64,000 nucleotides of DNA. It comes from Methylomonas sp. EFPC3 (lineage in GTDB: Bacteria; Pseudomonadota; Gammaproteobacteria; Methylococcales; Methylomonadaceae). Position numbers and translations under genes: made by a program. Of this stretch, positions 10,023 to 17,638 are shown in pieces. The notes below the pieces were generated by a model. It searched no databases. It saw only the letters and a list, made by a program, of their open reading frames with translations, and was not told the DNA's origin. Location of the stretch: NCBI RefSeq assembly GCF_029643245.1, contig NZ_CP116398.1:2356001-2420000 (forward strand), given 5' to 3'. The stretch's first letter is position 1, and each line of letters opens with the position of its first letter.

Positions 10023-10915
10023 GAGTTTATTCCTACGTAAAAAGGTAAGTCGTCGTAAATACCGATGCGATAGCTTTTGCTTTTCTCGCCTGGTTTTACC
10101 GAAGAGGCTTTATGCACCAGCGGCCGGTTATCCCAGATAATCAAATCGCCTTCCTCCCAATAATGGGTATGAATATGTTCCGGCTGCTCGGCGAAGTCGA
10201 ATAAGGCCTGCATTACCTTTTGATTTTCTTCGTAAGTTAAACCGGCCAATTTGGTGGTAAAACCGCTACTGATATAGAGAATCTTTTCGCCCGTGACCGG
10301 ATGCTGTATCACCGCCGGATGAATAACCGGCGGTACTTCGTTATGGATCCGGTCGAGTAACTCGGCCAACGACTTGTCGATATCCGACGCTTGAACTTTG
10401 TAACGCAGTTTGCCTTCGTGAACGGCGCTTGCCGTTTCGACATAGGCTTTTAATTCGGCCGGCAATTTTGCGTATACCGCGGCCATGTCGATATAAGACG
10501 TTTCCCGGGCGGATTTCGGGAATACCAAGGGATAGACCGACGTAAAAGACAGTGGGTGGGGTTCGAACGCACAATCGGTGTGCCAGTAGCGCCCGGTGCC
10601 AGCCACGCCAAGCTTTTTGCCGTCCGCCTCGATCACGTTGGACGAGACGAAGATCTCGGCATGGTCGGGATGATGGTACTGCGGCTGAAAATACACTTGC
10701 GGCCGACCCAGTTTGCGGGTGAACGCCACATAACGTTCCGCCGTCAATTCTTGACCGCGCAACACCACCAGTTTGTTTTTATAAATCAACTGCCTTATCA
10801 GCGCTAACTCCGGCGCATGGTCAGACAATTCGTTAACATCCAATCCAATAATTTCGGCGCCGATATTACCGGGCCTTGCTTCTTTAATTTCCAGGCCTGA
10901 AGTTTCAGTAGTCAT
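10019..10915 (-). CDS. TauD-family Fe(II)/2-oxoglutarate oxygenase, isonitrile synthase-like (copy 1)
   Basis: Non-heme iron, 2-oxoglutarate-dependent oxygenase of 298 residues. Iron ligands are visible as His112 and Asp114 (YWHTDCAF) and His268 (LVHKAS); Arg283 (SYRIG) is placed to bind 2-oxoglutarate. The segment QYHHPDHAEIFVSS corresponds to the MYHHEDHPEIFVSS segment of Rv0097 and ScoE, where nearby tyrosines position the substrate. Those enzymes convert a beta-(carboxymethyl)amino fatty acid into an isonitrile by oxidative decarboxylation. General TauD enzymes lack this YHH...EIFVSS block, so the isonitrile-synthase reading is better than taurine dioxygenase. GGAATAAGCGA precedes the ATG. 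The gene is followed by the thioesterase with a four-base overlap and preceded 67 bases upstream by a paralogue of identical length. Turnover chemistry is inferred from family and context. Confidence 0.88.
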   Translation of the reverse strand: MTTETSGLEIKEARPGNIGAEIIGLDVNELSDHAPELALIRQLIYKNKLVVLRGQELTAERYVAFTRKLGRPQVYFQPQYHHPDHAEIFVSSNVIEADGKKLGVAGTGRYWHTDCAFEPHPLSFTSVYPLVFPKSARETSYIDMAAVYAKLPAELKAYVETASAVHEGKLRYKVQASDIDKSLAELLDRIHNEVPPVIHPAVIQHPVTGEKILYISSGFTTKLAGLTYEENQKVMQALFDFAEQPEHIHTHYWEEGDLIIWDNRPLVHKASSVKPGEKSKSYRIGIYDDLPFYVGINS

Positions 10916-10982
10916 TCGCTTATTCCAATTTCAATAATTTCGCCAAAAGTAAACAGTATTACCGGCAAGATATTCTCGAACG

Positions 10983-11879
10983 TCAATTGCCGATACCAAC
11001 GTAAAAAGGCAAATCGTCGTAAATACCAACCCGATACATTTTGCTGGTCTCGCCCGGTTTAACCCCCGAGGCCTTATGAATCACCGAACGGTTATCCCAA
11101 ATGATTAAATCGCCCTCTTCCCAATAATGGGTATGCACGTGCTCCGGACGCTCGATAAAATCGAATAATGCCTTCAGCGCCATTTGATTTTCTTCATGGT
11201 CCAGTCCGGCGATTTTTATCGTAAAACCGCTACTGATATACAACGAGAATTCGCCGGTTACCGGATGTTGAATGACGGCCGGATGTTCGACCGGAGGCAC
11301 TTCGGCATTGATGCGCTCGAGTAACTCCGCCAGCGATTTATCGATATCGCTGGCCTGAACCTTATACCTGAGTTGGCCGGCGTGAATATAGGTTTTGGCG
11401 TCGACATATTGTTTTAATTGCGCCGGCAGATTTTTCAACACCTGCACCATATCGATGTACGAAGTTTCCCGCGACATTTTCGGAAATACCAAGGGATAAA
11501 CCGAGGTAAACGACAATGGATGTTTTTCGAAAGCACAATCGGTATGCCAATATTTTCCGGTACCGGACACGCCGATTTTGTTGCCGTTTTGATCCGGCAC
11601 GTTGGACGAAACAAAAATTTCGGGGTAATTCGGATGGTGGTACTGCGGTTGGAAATAAACCTGCGGCCGGCCCAGTTTACGGGCGAATGCCACATACTTG
11701 GCTTCGTCCAGTTCCTGGTTACGCAACACGACCAGTTTATTGCGGTAGATCAGACTCCGAATCATCCCGAGTTCAGGCGCTTCGGCGGACAAGGCGTTTA
11801 TGTCCAGGCCGCGGATTTCGGCACCGATTTTGCCGGGTTTAGACTCGATCACTTCGATTTCGATGGTTTCAACGCTCAT
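10983..11879 (-). CDS. TauD-family Fe(II)/2-oxoglutarate oxygenase, isonitrile synthase-like (copy 2)
   Basis: A second 298-residue oxygenase, paralogous to the gene immediately downstream and aligning with it without gaps over the whole length. His112, Asp114, His268 and Arg283 are conserved, as is the YHHPNYPEIFVSS block typical of Rv0097/ScoE. Differences cluster at residues 95-108 and 150-172, which could alter chain or amino-acid selectivity. The ATG has a good ribosome-binding site, AGGAGTGCC. Known isonitrile lipopeptide clusters carry a single such gene, so this is either a dosage duplication or a second enzyme that acts on a different acyl chain or a later intermediate. All metal ligands are intact, so there is no sign that it is decaying. 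Confidence 0.87.
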   Translation of the reverse strand: MSVETIEIEVIESKPGKIGAEIRGLDINALSAEAPELGMIRSLIYRNKLVVLRNQELDEAKYVAFARKLGRPQVYFQPQYHHPNYPEIFVSSNVPDQNGNKIGVSGTGKYWHTDCAFEKHPLSFTSVYPLVFPKMSRETSYIDMVQVLKNLPAQLKQYVDAKTYIHAGQLRYKVQASDIDKSLAELLERINAEVPPVEHPAVIQHPVTGEFSLYISSGFTIKIAGLDHEENQMALKALFDFIERPEHVHTHYWEEGDLIIWDNRSVIHKASGVKPGETSKMYRVGIYDDLPFYVGIGN

Positions 11880-11999
11880 TCAGGCACTCCTATAAGCTCC
11901 AGTGATGGTGGTGGGTTGGTACTCCCGGCAGGTGTCGACTGGCGCACGACGCTACCGATTTGGCCCTGCAATCCAAGGCGGCCGCCAATAGCGCGCGGC

Positions 12000-13577
12000 C
12001 TAATTGACTTGCCGGGATTGTGCGGTCCAATAAGGTGTCCTCAATTCCCGCTTCAATATTTTTCCGCTTGGATTCCGAGGCAGCTTTTCCAGAAAGTCGA
12101 TCGATTTCGGCGCTTTGAAGTCGGCAATGCGCTGGCGGGTAAAATTGATCAATTCTCGCGGCTTGATCGTCCAACCCGGTCGCAACACCACAAACGCCTT
12201 AACGACTTCGCCCCAACGTTCGTCCGGGACGCCGATAACCGCCGCCTCGGCGACGCCGTCGTGCTCGCATAGCGCAGCTTCGATTTCGGCCGGATAGATG
12301 TTCTCGCCGCCGTAAATGATCATGTCCTTGAGCCGGTCGCAGATAAACAAATAGCCCTGGTCGTCGAGATAACCGGCATCGCCGGTGCGAACCCAACCGT
12401 CGGCGGACAGACATTCCCGCGTTGCCGCCGGATTGTTCCAATATCCGACCATATTGGCCGGCGACTTGATGCAGATCTCGCCTATCGCCAGCGGCGGCAG
12501 GCAACGGCCTTCGGCGTCGATCACCCGCAGCTCCACCCCCGGCAAAGCCCGGCCGGCAGATTCCAAACGCTTGGGGTTTGCCGGCTCATGGTCCTCGGGG
12601 CGTAAACAAACCGCCATATTGCCGGTTTCGGTCATGCCGTAGATTTGGAAAAAGCCGCAACCGAACCGCGCCATCGCCTTCTTCAGCAAGGCCGGCGCGA
12701 TCGGCGAACCGCCGTAGAGAAAGCCCTTTACCGACGACAAATCCGTGCTATCGCAGGTCGGTTCCGCCAGCGTGGTCTGAATCATGGCCGGCACCATCGG
12801 CACTTTGCTGATCCGGTGGCGCTCGATCAATTCCAACACTTTCCAGGCCACAAAGGTGTCGATGACAATGCCTTGCGCGCCGGCAATGAATCCCTGTATC
12901 GCCCACCAGATCCCGCCCATATGGAATTGCGGCAGCGATATCAACAGCCGGTCTTCCGGATTCAGATCCATCCAAAGGTCGCCTCGTTCGCGCATGCCCC
13001 GCATCAGCCTGAAGAACGCATCATTTTGCAACTGCACCCCTTTCGGATGGCCGGTGGTACCGCTGGTATACATTTGCACCACCACATCTTCCGGACGAGG
13101 CTGCAAAGCCGGCGGCGTTGGCGGAAACCGGTCCCGCCAGCCCTGAAAACTTGGGTATTCGCCCAGTTCCGCGTCTAACACGACAATTGTGCGCAGCCGC
13201 GGCAGTGCGTGTTTTGCCGCGGCAACACGTTCGAGAAAATCTTTAGCCACAAACACGATTTCGACTTCGCCGTTTTGCAGGATATAAACGCTTTCCGCCG
13301 CGGACAGGCGCCAGTTAATCCCGATCAGCACCGCCCGCGCCTTGGCGCAGCCAAATAAAATTTGATAGCTGTCGATACTGTCCTTGGCCAAAACCGCAAC
13401 CCGAGCTTGCGGCATAATCCCCTCGGCGACTAATCCGGCAGCAACTTGATTGGCATGCCGGTCGAACTGGCTAAACGTCGAACGACAGCCTTCGAACACG
13501 AAAGCGGTCGCATCGCCACGCTGTTGCGCTTGCCAAGCCGAGATTCCGGCCAGAGTTTCCGGGGCTGATAACGTCAT
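12000..13577 (-). CDS. fatty acyl-AMP/ACP ligase, FadD10/ScoC-like
   Basis: ANL-superfamily adenylate-forming enzyme of 525 residues from the ATG at 13577; an upstream in-frame ATG at 13619 would add 14 residues but has no ribosome site and no homology-like character. The AMP-binding P-loop MYTSGTTGHPKG, the YGMTETG block, the hinge region around DRLKDMIIYGGENIYP and the catalytic lysine in PSGKILKREL are all present. In isonitrile lipopeptide clusters the equivalent enzyme (FadD10, ScoC) activates the free isonitrile or precursor acid and loads it on the ACP; here the acceptor would be the first ACP of the hybrid synthase. It is the first gene of the minus-strand cluster, with 120 bases before the oxygenase pair. 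The CoA-ligase alternative cannot be excluded from motifs alone. Confidence 0.88.
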   Translation of the reverse strand: MTLSAPETLAGISAWQAQQRGDATAFVFEGCRSTFSQFDRHANQVAAGLVAEGIMPQARVAVLAKDSIDSYQILFGCAKARAVLIGINWRLSAAESVYILQNGEVEIVFVAKDFLERVAAAKHALPRLRTIVVLDAELGEYPSFQGWRDRFPPTPPALQPRPEDVVVQMYTSGTTGHPKGVQLQNDAFFRLMRGMRERGDLWMDLNPEDRLLISLPQFHMGGIWWAIQGFIAGAQGIVIDTFVAWKVLELIERHRISKVPMVPAMIQTTLAEPTCDSTDLSSVKGFLYGGSPIAPALLKKAMARFGCGFFQIYGMTETGNMAVCLRPEDHEPANPKRLESAGRALPGVELRVIDAEGRCLPPLAIGEICIKSPANMVGYWNNPAATRECLSADGWVRTGDAGYLDDQGYLFICDRLKDMIIYGGENIYPAEIEAALCEHDGVAEAAVIGVPDERWGEVVKAFVVLRPGWTIKPRELINFTRQRIADFKAPKSIDFLEKLPRNPSGKILKRELRTPYWTAQSRQVN

Positions 13578-14011
13578 TGTGCTTGCTAGAGATAAGTATG
13601 ATGCTTTTACATAAAGCAACTAGAATGCCACCCGGAATTTCCGTGGCAGCATAAATCGGCACATAAAACTCAATATATTGATTTAATTAAATTTATTTAA
13701 TTAAAAATCGACTAAGCTCACCGGGCTTGAACCGGCAAATCGGCCCCGCTCAGCGGCGTAACCGGCCGCCAACATATCTAGCAAGAAAAATGGGTGTTTT
13801 GGCGTAATTTTTTTGAGTCAAATCACATAGCTCAAAAACCGCGCTCGTTTTCAGCCAGCCCGAGCATCGAAGCGGACGATAAAACCTTTCCGCATCGCAA
13901 TTGGAGAGCAACCTTTCCTGGCTGCTGCCGAAATATCGGAATCCGAGCTCAGGGAATTTTTCGCCAAACCGGCTGACCGGCATCTATGGCCAACACTGCA
14001 GCTTGGCGATC
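13578..14011. other. intergenic region upstream of the biosynthetic cluster
   Basis: No credible gene. It should contain the promoter of the minus-strand cluster. Visible features are an interrupted inverted repeat (GCCAC...GTGGC arms at 13627-13631 and 13643-13647 around GGAA/TTCC) and a very AT-rich stretch at 13678-13710 with repeated TTTAATTAAA-like words. The 77-codon minus-strand frame at 13750-13983 has no recognisable motif and was not called. Confidence 0.5.
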
Positions 14012-14013
14012 GG

Positions 14014-14159
14014 GAGGAGGATCAGGCGGATGAAATGAAGATTGGTGCCCGCCCCGCGGGAGCGGCTTGAATCAGCCACGATCAGGAAGCGGAATTGGTT
14101 CGGAATATGGTTTAGTTGAAACCCAAATTGGCTTGAGCCGGAGCGCCGGCAGCCAGATA
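14014..14159 (-). pseudogene. 3' remnant of a fourth HEAT-repeat (Z) gene plus its downstream flank
   Basis: Bases 14014-14140 closely match 21667-21793, which is the end and downstream flank of the unit C HEAT gene. On the minus strand, bases 14112 to about 14159 read YLAAGAPAQANLGFN then stop, matching the YMASESYQPPQTNLGFN terminus of the unit C protein. A stop precedes this tail, so nothing longer is encoded. The stretch is best read as the last codons and flank of a deleted cassette copy. Confidence 0.65.
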
Positions 14160-14258
14160 CCCTTAATAATTTGGATCGTCGGCATCGGTCTGCCCTTGCT
14201 CCCGTGATTCCAACCCGCCACTACTTCAAGCAGGGTAACTGCCCAGTCAGCCGTGACT

Positions 14259-15374
14259 TCAATTAAAAGCGCCGCTTGGGCTGCCTCCTTCCGTTTTAAC
14301 GCTTGCCATGTACTCCTGATAAATTTTGAGCGCTTGTTCGTCCAATGGAAAACTCGAAAGGGCCTGTTGAGCAGCGGCTTGGACTTTTAGGTCTTCGCTC
14401 GGGTTTTGGAGTACGGCTAACAAGGAATCGCGGACATTTTCGTAACTAAAGCTGCCGTTACCCAGCGCCGATACTGCCAAGTTGCGCACGCCAGTATCGG
14501 AATCCCGCGCGGCTTTGGTAAAAATTTCCAACGTGGACTGGTCTTTGCCGGTCCATTGTGTCAGCACTTGTAAGCTATTGCGGCGCACTTCGGGATCGGC
14601 ACTGGCGGCCAGCGGCGAAACCGCTCGAATCACGTCCTGATGCTCGGTGCGGGTGGAGACGCCTTGCCGATTTAAACTGGAAATCGCCGCGCTGGCCAGC
14701 CGGGGATCGCTATCGGCAACCTTGTGCAGCATGTCTATGACTTGCGAGCGAAGTTTAGGATCGTTGCCGGCCGCGCCACCGATCAACTGCAAGGCATTCA
14801 AGCGTTGCTCGTCGTTGCCGTCGCGCAGGAGTTGCGAAGCCGCGTCTTTTAGCTCCGGCATCACTTCTACGCCGCCGGACATGGCCAATATTTCGCTCAA
14901 GGTGTTGCCTAAATCTGTGCCGCTGGCATGCAGGAATTGGGAGATGACTTGGTTGCGCGCAGCCGGATCGCTTTGTAAATGCGCGATGAGTTGCTGGAAT
15001 TCCGGGCTATTGCGCAAAGCGTCCATATCCGGATTTTGCGCCAGTTTGGCGTCCAAAGCCCCCAATAATTCATGCGTGTCCCGAGGGGCTGCTTCAGTCT
15101 CAGCCATGGGTAAAGCCTGAGTCCGAGAAACTGCGGCGCCACGGTTTACGGCCTGTTCTGAAAGGTGAATGCCGGATGCCGATGCTGCCAGCCGTGAAAT
15201 TTTGCCCGATTGCTCGCTTTTGCGGTTGGCGGCAAGCGGGCGCGGCGTCGTGGGCTCCGAGGCGCTTTGATTGGCGAGACTCGCTGCGTCTGAGAAATCA
15301 ATTCCGCGAACGCAATACCCGGCACCGAATGCCGCCATAAGGAGAGACAGAGATAAAATTTTGGAATTAGGCAT
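14259..15374 (-). CDS. N-terminally anchored HEAT-repeat protein, cassette unit A (Z-A)
   Basis: Protein of 371 residues from the ATG at 15374 (the frame extends upstream but that part has no signal-like sequence). Residues 1-20 form a hydrophobic signal or anchor segment with a Cys in GAGYCVRG, so lipidation is possible but the lipobox is imperfect. A low-complexity linker follows, then HEAT-like helical repeats to the end, for example VRNLAVSALGNGSFSYENV and VQAAAQQALSSFPLDEQAL. Unit B and C paralogues share the FQQLIAHLQSDPAARN-type block, the EQRLNALQLIG repeat and the final FN. It follows the Y-A gene by about 100 bases and is probably co-transcribed. Likely a periplasmic scaffold for protein-protein contact; no enzymatic motif is visible and the function is unknown. 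Confidence 0.85.
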   Translation of the reverse strand: MPNSKILSLSLLMAAFGAGYCVRGIDFSDAASLANQSASEPTTPRPLAANRKSEQSGKISRLAASASGIHLSEQAVNRGAAVSRTQALPMAETEAAPRDTHELLGALDAKLAQNPDMDALRNSPEFQQLIAHLQSDPAARNQVISQFLHASGTDLGNTLSEILAMSGGVEVMPELKDAASQLLRDGNDEQRLNALQLIGGAAGNDPKLRSQVIDMLHKVADSDPRLASAAISSLNRQGVSTRTEHQDVIRAVSPLAASADPEVRRNSLQVLTQWTGKDQSTLEIFTKAARDSDTGVRNLAVSALGNGSFSYENVRDSLLAVLQNPSEDLKVQAAAQQALSSFPLDEQALKIYQEYMASVKTEGGSPSGAFN

Positions 15375-15476
15375 AATTCTTAAAGACTCCCGCGAAGCTT
15401 CGCAAACGAACGGTATCTCGCCGAAGCAGGCGTGCTGCGTCCATTGCCGCCTGCTCCAAGCCACTAAAAACGTCTA

Positions 15477-16439
15477 TTAAGCAAGTACTGCGGTACGGCG
15501 TTTAAAACCCAGCCAGCCCGCCAAGGCACTTCCGAATAACCACACGGCTGCCGGCACCGGCACCGGTGCCGTTTCCGCGCCGACATTCATCGAAATATGC
15601 CCTAGCACTTTTTCGGTGATATCTCCAGGATAGGCATTGAAATGAAAAAAGTTACTCCATTGAGACGCGCCCCATTTGTAATCCGCGCTTAAGGTCGTAT
15701 AGCCCGTTGTCGGATCGACGCCGAACACCGGGTTGATTAGTTCAAATATGCTTCCAGGCGCCACGCCGCCACTGCTACCGATGTACCATTTGTATTCCTG
15801 AGTCATCCGATCTTGTTGCAGGCGGATATCCAGGCTGGCAAACCACAGCGAGGCGCCCGGTGCGATAAAATCGCTGTGCAGGCGCAGCGAGCCGCCCAGA
15901 CCGATTGTTAAAGGCGTTTCCTCGCCGGGATAGGGATTATAACTGCTGGGTACCCAACCGGATTTTTCAGGCCACCAGACCCCTGCTCGCAAATCATCGA
16001 CTTGCATGGTAAAGCCGCCTGGCGGTTGATCAAGGGGCACCCACTCATCTTGATTGTAGATACGCCATTGCGCCACGGCTTCCGGATCGGCTGTGCCATT
16101 GGCTATACGCGCCTCCGAGGCAAGCTCCGAACGCTTAATGGCGGTAGGCGAGTTATGATCCAAAAATAGCTGCGGATATAAAAAACGATTGCCCTTGGTA
16201 TCCGACGTCGGTCCTTCAGACCCCTCTATGGGGATTCCATGGATATCGGTTCGAGCCCGCGTCGGCAGCAAGGTGGCCCAGGCTTGACGGTCATAGGTCA
16301 AATGCGCTTCCCCGCCTATAAACCCTGGAGGGAAATAAGTGGGTTCGAATACTGTTGAGGCGAAAACTTGCGTGGATAGTAGCAGCGAATTTATCAAAAC
16401 TAATAATGCGTGTTTTTTAACGGGTTTTGTTGATGGCAT
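15477..16439 (-). CDS. VPxPA-tailed secreted protein, cassette unit A (Y-A)
   Basis: Secreted protein of 320 residues. The ATG at 16439 has AAGGAAAATTGACT in front and is preferred over the TTG six bases upstream. An N-terminal signal peptide ends near STQVFAS. The body shares with units B and C the pattern LTYDRQAWATL, GNRFLYPQLFLD, ANGTADPEAVAQWR, DQPPGGF, ELINPVFG and LGHI. The C-terminus is a sorting tail: VPVPAAVWLFGSALAG, a hydrophobic helix and a basic end (KRR), as in PEP-CTERM exosortase substrates but with Val-Pro-Val-Pro in place of Pro-Glu-Pro. The protein is presumably processed at the inner membrane and exported or surface-held. No catalytic motif is recognisable. Confidence 0.85.
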   Translation of the reverse strand: MPSTKPVKKHALLVLINSLLLSTQVFASTVFEPTYFPPGFIGGEAHLTYDRQAWATLLPTRARTDIHGIPIEGSEGPTSDTKGNRFLYPQLFLDHNSPTAIKRSELASEARIANGTADPEAVAQWRIYNQDEWVPLDQPPGGFTMQVDDLRAGVWWPEKSGWVPSSYNPYPGEETPLTIGLGGSLRLHSDFIAPGASLWFASLDIRLQQDRMTQEYKWYIGSSGGVAPGSIFELINPVFGVDPTTGYTTLSADYKWGASQWSNFFHFNAYPGDITEKVLGHISMNVGAETAPVPVPAAVWLFGSALAGWLGFKRRTAVLA

Positions 16440-16735
16440 AGTCAATTTTCCTTTTAAACTAAGGCGGACAAAAAGGGTGCAATGAATTTAAAGCTAATTA
16501 AAACTTATTGAAAATAAATCAGGCTTGGCTAGCTGCAGGTATGGTGGATTTTTGCAGGTGGTGGGTAATTTTTCGAACCCCAACATTTGCCGCTTCGAAT
16601 TATTTGGCTTCACTCGCGGTAACCTCAAACTACCGCGCTTTAAAACTGAAACCACCCGAGGTGTTTTGCTAATTCACTCAAATGGTTTCAATTTATCGAT
16701 CAACCGCAGTCTAGTAAAACTGAATCAATAGACTT

Positions 16736-16845
16736 TTAGTTGTAGGTATATGTCACAGAAATTCTACCGACTAAAGCAAGTGCCTCTGAACCAGTAGGGG
16801 TTGCGCCTGCCGAAGTTTTATATGCTTTTTGTTGCGGATATTCAT
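16736..16845 (-). pseudogene. collapsed X gene of cassette unit A
   Basis: On the minus strand an AAAGGAGAAAA ribosome site and ATG at 16845 match those of the X gene at 26650, but only a few codons follow. The sequence then passes directly into a C-terminal coding segment (PTGSEALALVGRISVTYTYN, stop at 16736) that matches the end of X-C (PTGSESQALVGTLEVTYTY). Start and tail are out of frame (110 bases), and about 270 codons are missing. This is an internal deletion that left the upstream region intact. Confidence 0.75.
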
Positions 16846-17018
16846 TTTTTCTCCTTTGTTTTGACTGAAAACTTTAATTTCCAAATCAAACATAAATTGG
16901 CGATTATTAATTTGGCCGCCAAGCGATTAAAGAACTCTAACACTCCTGCTGACTCCATCGGAGTCGGCGCGAAGTTTCCACCGAGATTTACAGAGTTTCA
17001 ATGAGGCAAATTGTCGCA
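16841..17018. repeat. 178-bp near-identical upstream repeat (copy 1)
   Basis: Matches 26646-26823 with only a handful of differences. It spans the start codon, ribosome site and leader of the X gene on the minus strand, including a short hairpin (GACTCC/GGAGTC) and the word GGCAAATTGTC at 17005-17015. The unit B X gene has a diverged version at 20897-21122. Confidence 0.85.
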
Positions 17019-17638
17019 CCACCAACCAACTCGGCAACACTATCCATACTGTGTAAATAACTATTTTAAATACCGCAATTTTGGCTAGTTTTACGGCATA
17101 TGCCGCAATTACCATGGGCAGGCAAAGTTTCTATCTGAAAAATATTTTTTACTGCCAACAACCGCCGAAATTTGCTAACATCTAAAACAACGCATTAGCA
17201 GGTTGGTGAAAAACCATATTTGAGACGCTAATTTTGCTCAATCGAACCAGTATTTAGTAGGAAAATATCGGCACTAAATATAGAGTCATTTAACGCCAAA
17301 AAAGAGTTTTTCACCAACCTGTTAAGGCTAATCTATATTATTCAATTAGTTACTTTTTATAGCTGCATGAGATAGCGGTTTATCTTGGTAAAACCCGGTA
17401 TTTACGACAATATTACCAACCTTATTAATACTATTCACGGCAGGACGACGCCCACCTGGCAACGGCCGCCATGGATTGAATGTTTAGATTGTTTAATATA
17501 ATATTAAATCAGTTCGCGCTAGAGTCGCCGTCAATATTAATACCGGCATTTATCTCGCCATTGTGTAAATAGAAAAACTCCGCATAGCGCCGAGAAATTA
17601 TGCGCAACACCCTATATCGGCCAAACTTCCGGCGGTTT
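16846..17638. promoter_or_regulatory. cassette upstream region, unit A (no gene)
   Basis: Nearly 800 bases without a supportable gene. The right half (about 17326-17600) is alignable with 21395-21660 upstream of unit B, and the left half with the unit B and C leaders. It contains the palindrome CGGCATATGCCG at 17094-17105 followed by CAATT, and GGCAAATTGTC at 17005-17015. Both words recur in units B and C at similar distance from the X start. They are candidate operators; the regulator is unknown. Confidence 0.55.
17195..17325. mobile_element. 131-bp MITE-like element with ~20-bp terminal inverted repeats
   Basis: The left end TTAGCAGGTTGGTGAAAAAC (17195-17214) is the near-perfect inverse of the right end GTTTTTCACCAACCTGTTAA (17306-17325), with one mismatch. 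The interior of about 90 bases has no open frame. The paralogous unit B region lacks it: there CGCAT and AAAGCTAAT lie about 20 bases apart. It resembles a non-autonomous derivative of an insertion sequence with CAGGTTGGTGAAAAA ends; no parent transposase lies in the window. Confidence 0.6.

Noticed and set aside
13750..13983. A 77-codon minus-strand frame upstream of the ligase
   Set aside because: No ribosome site, no recognisable motif and an atypical composition; more likely non-coding.
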